Part shown: one piece after another, positions 34,960 to 43,653 of the stretch | Position numbering within the stretch: position 1 is the first letter of the stretch | How the letters are laid out: every line of letters starts with the position of its first letter | Source of the DNA: Butyrivibrio sp. | GTDB taxonomy: Bacteria > Bacillota > Clostridia > Lachnospirales > Lachnospiraceae | Length of the DNA: 64,000 nucleotides | Assembly: GCA_022486625.1 (NCBI GenBank) | Contig: JAKVKH010000005.1 | Coordinates: 1 to 64,000, forward strand | Direction of reading: 5' to 3' | Translations under genes and position numbers: made by a program | The notes under the pieces: model-generated | Seen by the model: the letters and a program-made list of their open reading frames with translations, nothing else | Told to the model about the DNA's origin: nothing | The model's database searches: none

Positions 34960-36092
34960 TCTCCCTGCCCCCATATCTCATCAATCAGTTTCTGTACATG
35001 CTCCTGCTGCTGTGCGCTCATGGGCTGGTTATTCTGCAGTTCATAGAATTCTGCAAACAGCTCTGCCGGTGTTTTATCCTGTACCTGCTCCGCAGCGTCG
35101 ATCCGGTTCATGGTTCTGGTTCTTAAATTGTCATAATCCAGCTTCATAATCCCCGGATAAATCGTATGAAGCCTGTCCATGACATCAGGAATATCCTCTT
35201 CATCCGTCAGCGTAATATGCAGATAATCATCCGTTTTTGTACCCGCGTAATTTTTTCTCGCCGTCAGATCTTCATAGGAACCTTTAAGTTCGCGCAAGTC
35301 ATGCAGCGGGTGAAGCGGTATCTCCTGCAGCTGCACACTGCCTTTCTCCCGCAGTTCCACCATGGTCACGCTCTTATCACGCTTTGCTTCGGAAAAAGAA
35401 TATTTGAGCGGCGTCCCGCAGTAACGCACCGTTTCTCTTCCGATCTTCTGCGGCGTATGAATATGCCCGAGCGCCACATAATCAAAATCGTCAAACAAAG
35501 AGGCATCCATGTTATCAAGTCCGCCGACCAGAATTTCCTCTGATTCACTGGTTTTGGCACCGGTAACAAACTGATGTGCCAGAAGGACACTTCGCTGCGA
35601 CTTATCTACCGGTGTCTGTGCCAGCACATACTGAACCGCCTCCTGATAGCTTCCGATCTCCGCTTCAGGATACGCCTGCCTCACAATGGTCGGTTTCAAA
35701 AACGGCAGCAGATAAAAATTCACAGTTCCGTACTCATCCTGCTGACTGTATTTCTGAACCGTTCCATGAAATGCCACAGACATGAACACGCTGCTCTGCG
35801 TCATCAGCCTTGCACCAAAGGAAAGCCGCTCTGCCGAGTCATGATTGCCGCTGATCACATACACCGGTACCTTTCTGTCAGAAAGCGCCGTCAGGAAATC
35901 ATCAAAAAGCTGTACGGCTTCTGCCGGGGGGATCGGTTTGTCATACACATCCCCGCTGATCAGAACGGCGTCTGCCTTCTGCTCTCCTGCAATTTTCAGA
36001 ATCTGTTTCAGTATATATTTCTGATCCTCATACATGGAAAACTCATAGACTCTTTTCCCCAGATGAAGATCTGACAAATGCATCAATCGCAT
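34956..36092 (-). CDS. sbcD: Exonuclease subunit SbcD
   Basis: Metallophosphoesterase nuclease partner of SbcC. The dimetal motifs are all present: DLHLG (near residue 8), ISGDVYD, ISGNHDSAERL and LGHIHTPQ. The length of 378 is normal. It is coupled to sbcC by a 4-base overlap and lies 35 bases after the YlmH-like gene. Confidence 0.96.
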   Translation of the reverse strand: MRLMHLSDLHLGKRVYEFSMYEDQKYILKQILKIAGEQKADAVLISGDVYDKPIPPAEAVQLFDDFLTALSDRKVPVYVISGNHDSAERLSFGARLMTQSSVFMSVAFHGTVQKYSQQDEYGTVNFYLLPFLKPTIVRQAYPEAEIGSYQEAVQYVLAQTPVDKSQRSVLLAHQFVTGAKTSESEEILVGGLDNMDASLFDDFDYVALGHIHTPQKIGRETVRYCGTPLKYSFSEAKRDKSVTMVELREKGSVQLQEIPLHPLHDLRELKGSYEDLTARKNYAGTKTDDYLHITLTDEEDIPDVMDRLHTIYPGIMKLDYDNLRTRTMNRIDAAEQVQDKTPAELFAEFYELQNNQPMSAQQQEHVQKLIDEIWGQGE

Positions 36093-36127
36093 GGATCCTA
36101 TCCTTCCTGATTTTAATGTTTATACCG

Positions 36128-36937
36128 TTACTTATATAGCTTCACCTTCGCAAACAGGCGTCCTTTTCTTGAAGTTCCGCCGGTTCCTTCATATTGAAAC
36201 TTACCATGTCCACGCACTGAAACACGTGCCCCGGGTTTCAGATCATATCCGCCGCTGAATGCACATCTTCCGTCCACAAACACATCCTGCGCTTCAATAA
36301 GCTGCTGCGCCTGCGCTCTTGAAAGACGGTAGACAAAGGCCAGAACCGCATCCAGCCGTTCTGAAGCAACACTTCCCTCAATCTCTTCAAATTCCGGCCG
36401 GATATTACATTCTCCCGGAAGTACCTCTTCACACCGGACCGAGGTATGCCTGATCCTGATCAGTTCCGTACAGATCACCGGCGCAATATCCTTCATTACG
36501 AAAATGTATGCGTCTGCGCTTCCCCGGATCGCCAGGATATCTCCGATTTTATCCCGCTCAATTCCCATGTTCATCAATGCCCCGAGATAATCTCTGTGAA
36601 TCAGATCATCTGCAAAGCGGGCATTGACCGGTCTGACCCGGATACAGGATACAACCTGCGGATCTGCCGCTTCCTGCAGGCAGAAAGATTCTTCATCCAG
36701 GTAGGATGGCAGAAAACACAGTACATTTCTGTCTGCTTCTTCCCAGCCTCCATACAGACAGAAGGAAACGCCATTACAGACATTTACGCCCGTGGGTATC
36801 CCCTGTTTTGCCATGATCTCATATACTGCTGCAATTTCAGAAGCGGACAGAAACTCCGTGTGCGTAACATATTCATTCTGATAGGCCTTATTCGAGAGTT
36901 CTCTGATTCGTCCCGCCAGATATTCTGATTCTTCCAT
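36128..36937 (-). CDS. YlmH-family S4 RNA-binding protein
   Basis: Residues 1-170 match the N-terminal domain of YlmH proteins (VRVRPVNARFADDLIHRDYLGALMNMGIERDKIGDI is characteristic), and residues 190-260 form an S4 RNA-binding domain (ASERLDAVLAFVYRLSRAQAQQLIEAQDVFVDGR). YlmH is known from Bacillus as a ribosome-associated factor in rescue of stalled nascent chains. It is usually found in the division cluster near sepF and divIVA, so its place here, between an HD hydrolase and sbcD, is unusual. An AAAGGA site precedes the ATG. Confidence 0.9.
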   Translation of the reverse strand: MEESEYLAGRIRELSNKAYQNEYVTHTEFLSASEIAAVYEIMAKQGIPTGVNVCNGVSFCLYGGWEEADRNVLCFLPSYLDEESFCLQEAADPQVVSCIRVRPVNARFADDLIHRDYLGALMNMGIERDKIGDILAIRGSADAYIFVMKDIAPVICTELIRIRHTSVRCEEVLPGECNIRPEFEEIEGSVASERLDAVLAFVYRLSRAQAQQLIEAQDVFVDGRCAFSGGYDLKPGARVSVRGHGKFQYEGTGGTSRKGRLFAKVKLYK

Positions 36938-36945
36938 ATCGTTTT

Positions 36946-37551
36946 CTATTCCTTTCCGTTCTTCTGAATACGTCCTTTATCCAGATTCGGCTGCAGAAAT
37001 TTCCGGGCACAGTACTCCCACAGTTCCTGTGAGCCTTCTGCTGTATGTGCATTGCGCTGCAGGATCTGCTGCAGATACACCCCGTGCTCTGCCCAGCTCT
37101 TTCCATCGGATGCTGCATTCAGCATCATCGGCTGGATATTATCCATCGTTCTGGCAAACTTGGCTTCCGGTGTCTCTTCCGCTTCAAATTCTTCCCACAG
37201 TGCACGCAGATGCGCACCCTGATCCGGCGGAAGAATACTGAAAATACGTTCCGCGGCAGCGGTTTCCCTTGTTTTCTGCGTTTCCTTGTCCTGCCCGCCA
37301 TAGGCATAAGTATCTCCCGCATCAATTTCCACCAGATCGTGAATCAGCAGAATTGTCACGGTCTTTAAAACATCAATCTTTTCATTTGCATATTCAGACA
37401 GCAGAATCGTCATCAGTGCCATATGCCAGGCATGCTCGGCATCTCCCTCTTTTCTGGAACCATCCGCCAGATAGGTCTGCCTTGTAATTTCCTTTTCCTT
37501 ATCGATTTCTCTGCAGAAATCAAACTGTCTGTCCAGTCGATCCTGATTCAT
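36946..37551 (-). CDS. HD-domain phosphohydrolase, 5'-nucleotidase-like
   Basis: Predicted metal-dependent phosphohydrolase. HD metal ligands appear as EHAWHMALM, IHDLVEIDAGDTYAYG (His-Asp pair) and a later Asp in FARTMDNIQP. The overall pattern and 201-residue length resemble YfbR/HDDC2-type 5'-deoxynucleotidases. Its start overlaps the tandem-Nudix stop by 4 bases, suggesting a joint role in clearing nucleotides. Confidence 0.85.
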   Translation of the reverse strand: MNQDRLDRQFDFCREIDKEKEITRQTYLADGSRKEGDAEHAWHMALMTILLSEYANEKIDVLKTVTILLIHDLVEIDAGDTYAYGGQDKETQKTRETAAAERIFSILPPDQGAHLRALWEEFEAEETPEAKFARTMDNIQPMMLNAASDGKSWAEHGVYLQQILQRNAHTAEGSQELWEYCARKFLQPNLDKGRIQKNGKE

Positions 37552-38582
37552 AAATCTTTTTCTCCTTTTTCCCGAAGATAATTTCCTACCATATCAAATT
37601 CATCAAGGTAAATACAGTTCGGCATGGCATGCGCCGCCACCTTCTGCCGGCAGGTCTCATAATCCATCCAGCAGACGCTTTCCACTTCACTCTCCTGCAG
37701 CCTGAGCCCACTGATCTCCACCGGTTCCCGGTACAGATACACATGACTGAGTTCTCTGTCCCTGAACATCCTGCCATAGAATGGCGCTGCAAATGACCCC
37801 CTGTGTTCACCGATACAGACCAGCTGCTCCGGAAGCGCCGTAATTCCCAGTTCTTCCTTCATCTCCCGCAGCGCTGCAGGAAGCGGTTCATCCCCTGCCT
37901 GTATATGTCCTGCGGAGGAAATATCATAGCATCCCGGGTTGGAGTCCTTCCCGGCACTCCGTTTCTGAAGCAGGACATCATAACCGCCATGCCCGTTCCC
38001 CCGTATAATCCACATATGAACCGTTCCGTGAAGGCTGCCTTCGCGATGTACCACGCCGCGCTCCTGACGCTGGCCGCTTTTTGTTCCATCATCCCTCAGA
38101 AGATCGAACAGTTCCATCTGTGCTCCGTTAAGCGCTGCCGACACCAGACCGCCATGCCCGTCATAAACCAGTTTCAGAGAAAAGAACGGTGCATCCTCAT
38201 CCAGCAGACGGAAAAAGATCTTATCTCCCGGCCAGATATTCATCTTCCAGATCTGTTCCACAGATACCCATTCCAGAACGCCTTCATCACAGGGAACGGG
38301 GTCTCCTGTATATCCATCTGCAGTAAACAGTGACATATATTCTGTAACCCCGTCTCCGGATACAAAGGTCACAACTGCACGGTACCGGTATGAAGTCAGT
38401 GTATAGCCGGTTTCTTCCTTCACTTCTCTTAAAAGACACTCCTCCGGACTTTCTTCTTTTTCAAAATGCCCGCCGATTCCGATCCATTTATCTTTATTTA
38501 CATCATTCTGCTTCACAATTCTGTGAAGCATCAGATACTGATCTTTTTTCCTTATATAACAGAGTGTTGTCAGCTGCACCAT
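37548..38582 (-). CDS. Tandem Nudix hydrolase (two Nudix domains)
   Basis: One polypeptide carries two complete Nudix domains. The first (about 1-150) has the Nudix box GGHFEKEESPEECLLREVKEET, resembling MutT/8-oxo-dGTPase proteins. The second (about 170-340) has GHIQAGDEPLPAALREMKEE and an HMWIIRGNGHGGYDVLLQKRS start like isopentenyl-diphosphate-isomerase-type Nudix enzymes. Both boxes retain the catalytic glutamates. The ORF-track start is 46 codons early; the ATG at 38580-38582 has an AAAGGCAG site. It heads the operon running to the exonuclease and faces the fatty acid operon across a 220-base divergent region. Confidence 0.9.
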   Translation of the reverse strand: MVQLTTLCYIRKKDQYLMLHRIVKQNDVNKDKWIGIGGHFEKEESPEECLLREVKEETGYTLTSYRYRAVVTFVSGDGVTEYMSLFTADGYTGDPVPCDEGVLEWVSVEQIWKMNIWPGDKIFFRLLDEDAPFFSLKLVYDGHGGLVSAALNGAQMELFDLLRDDGTKSGQRQERGVVHREGSLHGTVHMWIIRGNGHGGYDVLLQKRSAGKDSNPGCYDISSAGHIQAGDEPLPAALREMKEELGITALPEQLVCIGEHRGSFAAPFYGRMFRDRELSHVYLYREPVEISGLRLQESEVESVCWMDYETCRQKVAAHAMPNCIYLDEFDMVGNYLREKGEKDL

Positions 38583-38683
38583 TTTTCTGCCTTTTCCTTT
38601 TTCCTGTTTCTTCCTGTATTCCTTTTTACTGATATAGTATAACACCCCAGGCGGAAACGGAATCCCGCTTTTACAGTTTCTTC

Positions 38684-38711
38684 TTGACATAGTTAAATTT
38701 TCTGATATATT
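38684..38711 (+). promoter_or_regulatory. Promoter of the fatty acid synthesis operon
   Basis: Perfect -35 TTGACA and -10 TATATT with a 16-base spacer, about 95 bases before acpP. It is the only strong plus-strand promoter ahead of the operon. Confidence 0.75.
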
Positions 38712-38721
38712 TAGTTCCAAG

Positions 38722-38750
38722 TATTTATTTAAATATTATTTAAGTAAATA
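38722..38750. promoter_or_regulatory. AT-rich inverted repeat, operator candidate of the fab operon
   Basis: TATTTATTTAAA and TTTAAGTAAATA are 12-base inverted arms with one mismatch and a 5-base centre. The repeat lies just downstream of the expected transcription start, where a bound repressor would block elongation or initiation. The MarR/FabT-like protein encoded at the operon end is the natural candidate ligand; this is inference. Confidence 0.6.
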
Positions 38751-38803
38751 TTTTGATGCATTAGCTGTTTATACCAGACGCACTGGTAGAAAGGATGTAC
38801 ATT

Positions 38804-39034
38804 ATGACATTTGAAGAACTGAAGAAAATTATTGTGGATACACTCGGCTGTGAAGAAGATAAGGTAACTCCGGAAGCAACTCTGATGAACGATCTTGAAG
38901 CAGATTCACTCGATCTCGTAGAACTGCACATGGCACTTGAAGACGCAACAGGCGCCAAGATTCCGGATGATGAAATTGCAAAACTTCAGACCGTAAACGA
39001 CGTTCTGACCTATATCAAAGGAAATGCAGCATGA
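38804..39034 (+). CDS. acpP: Acyl carrier protein
   Basis: Carrier of growing acyl chains in type II fatty acid synthesis. The phosphopantetheine site is Ser35 in ADSLDLVEL. The 76-residue acidic helical protein is normal. The ATG at 38804 is chosen because the AAAGGA site overlaps the ORF-track start. It overlaps accD by 4 bases. Placement at the head of the operon ensures high ACP levels. Confidence 0.96.
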   Translation: MTFEELKKIIVDTLGCEEDKVTPEATLMNDLEADSLDLVELHMALEDATGAKIPDDEIAKLQTVNDVLTYIKGNAA

Positions 39035-39879
39035 CATCGCTGAAAGACTCCTTTCAGAGCATGCTCTTTATTGACTGCCCGGCCTGCAAAAGGCGTGCTC
39101 TGAAGTCAAAGTGGGAGAAAAACAACTACATATGCCCGATCTGCGGCCATTACCGCACAATGAACGCCTATGACCGCCTTGCCGCACTGTTTGACCCGGG
39201 CAGCATGCATGAACTGGACCGGAAATACCCTGCTGCAGATCCTCTTCAGTTTCCTGATTATCAGGAAAAGCTGAAACAGCAGAAACAGAAAACCGGGCTG
39301 AATGAGGCCGTGGTCACTGCAACCGGCAGAATCGGAGGCATAAACTGCGTCGTTGCCGTTCTCGACAGCCGTTTTTTCATGGGATCCATGAGCAGTGCGG
39401 TTGGAGAAAAGGTAACACGTGCAATTGAACATGCTACCGTAAAAAAGCTTCCGCTGATCATTTTTTCTGCCAGCGGAGGTGCCCGGATGCAGGAAGGCAT
39501 TTATTCCCTGATGCAGATGGCCAAAACTGCTTCCGCAATTGAAGCCTTTTCCAGACAGGGTGGTCTGTATATCAGTTATCTGACTCATCCGACCACCGGC
39601 GGTGTCACCGCAAGCTTTGCCACTCTTGGAGACATTACGCTTGCTGAACCCGGTGCCCTGATCGGTTTTGCCGGTCCGCGTGTAATTGAGCAGACCATCC
39701 ATGCAAAGCTCCCAAAAGGGTTTCAGCGAAGTGAATATCTGGAATCTCATGGCTTTGTGGACAAAATTGTGCCCAGAAATGAAATGCGAAACACACTGAT
39801 TGACCTTCTTCGGCTTCACAATCAGAAGGCCGGCGGAAACGGTTTTACCGTCATCCGTGACTTTGCACAGAAAGCTTAA
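39031..39879 (+). CDS. accD: Acetyl-CoA carboxylase carboxyltransferase subunit beta
   Basis: Beta half of the carboxyltransferase that transfers CO2 from biotin to acetyl-CoA, forming malonyl-CoA. The N-terminal zinc ribbon uses Cys16, Cys19, Cys35 and Cys38, followed by the crotonase-like core (FSASGGARMQEGIYSLMQMAKT and GGVTASFATLGD). The length of 282 is normal. The start overlaps the acpP stop as ATGA, with accA next. The biotin carrier and biotin carboxylase subunits are not encoded in this operon. Confidence 0.96.
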   Translation: MTSLKDSFQSMLFIDCPACKRRALKSKWEKNNYICPICGHYRTMNAYDRLAALFDPGSMHELDRKYPAADPLQFPDYQEKLKQQKQKTGLNEAVVTATGRIGGINCVVAVLDSRFFMGSMSSAVGEKVTRAIEHATVKKLPLIIFSASGGARMQEGIYSLMQMAKTASAIEAFSRQGGLYISYLTHPTTGGVTASFATLGDITLAEPGALIGFAGPRVIEQTIHAKLPKGFQRSEYLESHGFVDKIVPRNEMRNTLIDLLRLHNQKAGGNGFTVIRDFAQKA

Positions 39880-39896
39880 GAAAGGCGGGAAACACT

Positions 39897-40724
39897 ATGG
39901 AAAAAGAAGCCCTGACACCTGCACAGAAGGTATCACTGGCCCGCAATATCAACCGTCCTCACATTGAGGACTTTATCCATGCACTTTTCACAGATTTTTT
40001 TGAGCAGAAAGGGGACCATCTCTTCGATGAAGACCGCAGTATCTTAGGCGGCATCGCACGTTACAGAGGCATTCCCGTTACTGTTGTCGGACATCATAAA
40101 GGACATGGTATGGAAGATAACGTTGCCTTTAACTTTGGCATGCCCCGCCCGGAAGGTTATCGCAAGGCACTCCGGATCATGGAGCAGGCAGAAAAATTCC
40201 ATCGTCCGATCATCACCTTTGTTGACACTCCTGGTGCATATCCGGGGAAAGAAGCCGAAGAACATGGACAGGGAGAAGCCATTGCACGTAATCTTGCTGC
40301 CATGAGCAGTTTCAACGTCCCCATCATCTCCATCGTCACCGGCGAAGGCAATTCCGGCGGTGCACTTGCACTCAGTGTTGCCAATCGGATTCTGATGCTG
40401 GAAAACGCCGTCTACTCTGTCCTGAGCCCGGAAGGTTTTGCCAGTATTCTGTGGAAAGATGCCGGAAGGCATGAAGAAGCCTGTGCCATGATGAAGCTGA
40501 CTTCCATTGACCTTAAGGATGCCGGCGTAGCAGATGAAATTATCAGAGAACCGGAAGGCGGCGCACATCTGGATCCGAATCAGCTGTATCTGGAGCTTGA
40601 TGGCGTATTAAACCGCAATCTGAAAGAACTGATGCAGATGTCCCCGGATGACATCGTTTCCGACAGAAGAAATAAGTTCCGCCATCTCGGAGAAATACAG
40701 GAGGCCGCCAGCATTACAGGATGA
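39897..40724 (+). CDS. accA: Acetyl-CoA carboxylase carboxyltransferase subunit alpha
   Basis: Alpha half of the carboxyltransferase. Family features are RPHIEDFIHALFTDFFEQKGD, ITFVDTPGAYPGKEAEEHGQGEAIA and the glycine-rich TGEGNSGGALALSVANRI segment. The 275-residue length is at the short end of the family but complete. A GAAAGGCGGG site precedes the ATG. fabH follows after 31 bases. Confidence 0.96.
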   Translation: MEKEALTPAQKVSLARNINRPHIEDFIHALFTDFFEQKGDHLFDEDRSILGGIARYRGIPVTVVGHHKGHGMEDNVAFNFGMPRPEGYRKALRIMEQAEKFHRPIITFVDTPGAYPGKEAEEHGQGEAIARNLAAMSSFNVPIISIVTGEGNSGGALALSVANRILMLENAVYSVLSPEGFASILWKDAGRHEEACAMMKLTSIDLKDAGVADEIIREPEGGAHLDPNQLYLELDGVLNRNLKELMQMSPDDIVSDRRNKFRHLGEIQEAASITG

Positions 40725-40755
40725 TCTGCATTCCTGTGACTGCCGTATAAAACAT

Positions 40756-41694
40756 ATGAACGGATTACAAATCATTGCTGCCGGTGCAGCACATCCCGGC
40801 AGGTCTGTCAGCAATGACGACCTGGCAAAAGTCGTGGAAACAGACGATGAATGGATTTACAGCCGCACCGGAATTCATTCACGCTTCTTCTGTGAGGGAG
40901 AGGAAAGTTGTGTCAGTCTTGCCATAAACGCTGCAAAACTGGCACTTGAAAGATCCGGTCTGCCCGCAGGCAGTATCGGATGCTGTATCTGTGCCACCAT
41001 GTCCGGTGACTATGCAACGCCCGGTGTCTCCTGCCTTGTGCAACAGGCACTCGGGCTGCGCGAAGACATTCCGGTCATGGATCTCAACGCCGCCTGCAGC
41101 GGCTTTATTTACGCTCTGGAAACTGCGCGGGGGCTCCTTGCTGAAGCTGAATCCCCTTATGCACTGATTATTGGTGTGGAACAGCTTTCAAGGCTTCTGG
41201 ACATGACAGACCGCAGCACCTGCGTTCTGTTCGGAGACGGTGGCGGCGCTGTTGTCGTCAGATGTATCCCTTCTGCTGCACACGCTGCCATTTTAGGGGC
41301 ACGCGGCGGAATGCAGATCTGCTGCCGCGGCGCCGGTTATGAACACAGTTATATTGAAATGGATGGAAAAGCAGTCTTTCGTTTCGCGGTAGAAGCAATT
41401 CCGAAATGCATCAGTTACCTCCTGACACATGCAGAACTGACTCTTGAGGATATTGATTACGTAATCTGTCATCAGGCAAATGCACGTATCATTGATCACT
41501 GTGTCAGAAAACTGAAGGCAGATCCCGGTAAATTCTATCAGGACATGGATCATTTCGGAAATACCAGCGCCGCTTCCATTCCACTTGCTCTGAATGAAAT
41601 GTATGAAAACGGTCTGCTCCACCCTGGTCAGAAGCTTCTGCTTGTTGGCTTTGGAAGCGGTCTTACCTGGGGCGGCATTCTGGTTTCCATATAA
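40756..41694 (+). CDS. fabH: 3-oxoacyl-ACP synthase III
   Basis: Initiates fatty acid synthesis by condensing an acyl-CoA primer with malonyl-ACP. The catalytic triad is visible as Cys114 (LNAACSGFIYALE), His in VICHQANARI and Asn in DHFGNTSAASIPLAL. The ORF track begins 36 codons early in the accA overlap; the ATG at 40756 starts at the usual MNGLQIIAAG region. Its ribosome binding site is weak, so coupling to accA translation is likely. Confidence 0.95.
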   Translation: MNGLQIIAAGAAHPGRSVSNDDLAKVVETDDEWIYSRTGIHSRFFCEGEESCVSLAINAAKLALERSGLPAGSIGCCICATMSGDYATPGVSCLVQQALGLREDIPVMDLNAACSGFIYALETARGLLAEAESPYALIIGVEQLSRLLDMTDRSTCVLFGDGGGAVVVRCIPSAAHAAILGARGGMQICCRGAGYEHSYIEMDGKAVFRFAVEAIPKCISYLLTHAELTLEDIDYVICHQANARIIDHCVRKLKADPGKFYQDMDHFGNTSAASIPLALNEMYENGLLHPGQKLLLVGFGSGLTWGGILVSI

Positions 41695-41728
41695 AAATAT
41701 ATTGTCATTAAGTAAAAGAGGAAAGCGC

Positions 41729-42658
41729 ATGAAATATATCAGTGAAATTCTGGGAATTCATTATCCCATTCTGCAGGGCGGCATGGCCAATATTGCAAAC
41801 GGCACTTTTGCTGCTGCCTGCTCCAACGCCGGAGGCCTTGGAATCATCGGCACCGGCGGTATGGATGCCGATCAGCTGCAAAAAGAAATCCGCATCTGCA
41901 GATCTCTTACAACGCATCCGTTTGGTGTCAACATCATGCTGATGCATCCTCAGGCGGATCTGTTCGCACAGATTGTCATCTCAGAGCATGTCCCTGTTGT
42001 AACCACAGGTGCCGGAAATCCCGGAAAATACATGGAGCGTTTTAAAAAATCCGGAATCTACGTCATTCCTGTCGTTGCCGCACCGATTCTGGCAAAACAC
42101 CTGGAAGACTGCGGCGCCGATGCCGTCATTGCAGAAGGATGCGAAAGCGGCGGACATATCGGTGAAATGACCACAATGACACTTCTCCCGCAGGTCTGTG
42201 ATGCTGTTTCCATCCCGGTCATCGCAGCCGGCGGTATTGCAGACAAAAGACAGATGGCAGCTGTTCTTGCTCTTGGCGCATGCGGCGTCCAGGTCGGTAC
42301 CTGCCTGCTTGCAAGCTGCGAATGCCCGGTTCACGAAAATTACAAAGCTGCAGTTCTGAAAGCAAAAGGTTCCGATACTATTGTCACCGGCAGAATCGGC
42401 GGTACTCCCGTACGTGTTCTGAAAAACCGGATGAGCCGTGAATATGTCCGTCAGGAAAAAGCCGGCGCAGATAAAGAAACACTGGAGCGCTTTACCCTTG
42501 GAAGTCTCCGCCGCGCAGTCTTTGACGGGGACACCGATACCGGAAGTCTCATGGCCGGACAGACCTGCGGACAACTGACGAAAATCCGGCCTGTTGCCGA
42601 TATTTTTGCAGACCTCTGTCAGGATCTGATACCGGAATCTGATCCCTCACGGGAATAA
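41729..42658 (+). CDS. fabK: Enoyl-ACP reductase II (FabK, FMN-dependent)
   Basis: Flavoprotein catalysing the last reduction of each elongation round. It belongs to the nitronate monooxygenase-like TIM barrels: ILQGGMANIANGTFAAACSNAGGLGIIGTGG, EGCESGGHIGE and VIAAGGIADKRQMAAVLALGACGVQVGT. The position between fabH and fabD marks it as FabK rather than a nitronate monooxygenase. The ATG at 41729 has an AGAGGAAAG site; the ORF-track start lies inside fabH. No fabI is present, and FabK enzymes are known to be insensitive to triclosan. Confidence 0.94.
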   Translation: MKYISEILGIHYPILQGGMANIANGTFAAACSNAGGLGIIGTGGMDADQLQKEIRICRSLTTHPFGVNIMLMHPQADLFAQIVISEHVPVVTTGAGNPGKYMERFKKSGIYVIPVVAAPILAKHLEDCGADAVIAEGCESGGHIGEMTTMTLLPQVCDAVSIPVIAAGGIADKRQMAAVLALGACGVQVGTCLLASCECPVHENYKAAVLKAKGSDTIVTGRIGGTPVRVLKNRMSREYVRQEKAGADKETLERFTLGSLRRAVFDGDTDTGSLMAGQTCGQLTKIRPVADIFADLCQDLIPESDPSRE

Positions 42659-42695
42659 AGTTTTACTGCCACTGCAGTTGAAAGGACAGAACACA

Positions 42696-43649
42696 ATGAA
42701 AACAGCTTTTTTATATGCCGGTCAGGGAAGTCAGCATGCCGGAATGGGGCAGGATCTCTATGACAGTTTCCCGCAGTTCCGGTCAGCCTTCGACAGCGCC
42801 GATCCCGGCTTTGATCTTCATAAACTCTGCTTTGAGGATCCTGACGGACTCCTCATGCAGACAAAGTACACACAGCCCTGCCTTGTCGCCTTTGCTGTCG
42901 GCATGACTGCCATCCTCAGGGATGCCGGAATCACGCCTGATTACGCCGCCGGCCTTTCGCTCGGCGAATACTCCGCACTTGAAGCTGCAGGCGTATTTGA
43001 CGCAGCAGCTGCGATCCGCACTGCCGCATTTCGTGGTAAAGCCATGGCTGAAGCTTCCAGAGGTATTGACTGCGGTATGACCGCCGTCCTTGGTCTGTCC
43101 GAGGAACTACTGCAAAACTGCTGTGACACTGCTTCCGCGCAGAACGACGGCATTGTTTCGATCTGCAATTACAACTGCCCCGGTCAGCTCGTCATCGGCG
43201 GTTCAAAAGATGCGGTTAATGCAGCTGCAGAACTTGCAAAAGCAGCCGGTGCAATGCGCTGTATCCCGCTCTCTGTCAGTGGTCCTTTCCATACCCGCCT
43301 GATGCAGCCGGCGGGTGAAGCACTGAAGTCCCGCTTTGATCAGATGAACTTTGCTCCCATGCAGTTCCCCGTTCTTTTCAACTGCCTCGGCAGAGAAAAT
43401 ACCGAAGGTCTTCCGATTCCGGAGCTGCTGGTTCGCCAGGTACAGAGAAGCGTCCGCATGGAATCCATCATTCGAAGGCTCTTTGAACTGGGTGTTACCG
43501 AATTCATTGAAATCGGCCCCGGGCATACTCTGACCGGTTTCGTCAAAAAAACTGCAAAAGCCATCGGCGTTACGGATTATCACTGCACCCCTCTTGAAAG
43601 CCGGGAAGAAGTAAACGATTTTCTTTCCCCGTTTCAGAAAGGAAACTGA
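42696..43649 (+). CDS. fabD: Malonyl-CoA:ACP transacylase
   Basis: Loads malonate onto ACP. The nucleophile is Ser88 in GLSLGEYSAL, with FLYAGQGSQHAGMGQDLY near the N terminus and the catalytic His in SGPFHTRLM. The length of 317 is normal. The ATG at 42696 has an AAAGGACAG site, so the ORF-track TTG is not the start. It is followed by fabG after 4 bases. Confidence 0.96.
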   Translation: MKTAFLYAGQGSQHAGMGQDLYDSFPQFRSAFDSADPGFDLHKLCFEDPDGLLMQTKYTQPCLVAFAVGMTAILRDAGITPDYAAGLSLGEYSALEAAGVFDAAAAIRTAAFRGKAMAEASRGIDCGMTAVLGLSEELLQNCCDTASAQNDGIVSICNYNCPGQLVIGGSKDAVNAAAELAKAAGAMRCIPLSVSGPFHTRLMQPAGEALKSRFDQMNFAPMQFPVLFNCLGRENTEGLPIPELLVRQVQRSVRMESIIRRLFELGVTEFIEIGPGHTLTGFVKKTAKAIGVTDYHCTPLESREEVNDFLSPFQKGN

Positions 43650-43653
43650 ACCC

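Noticed and set aside
39106-39819. 237-residue minus-strand ORF opposite accD
   Set aside because: Shadow of accD with no ribosome binding site; accD is unambiguous.
41729-42658. Nitronate monooxygenase instead of FabK
   Set aside because: The families look alike, but the location between fabH and fabD and the lack of any other enoyl-ACP reductase favour FabK.
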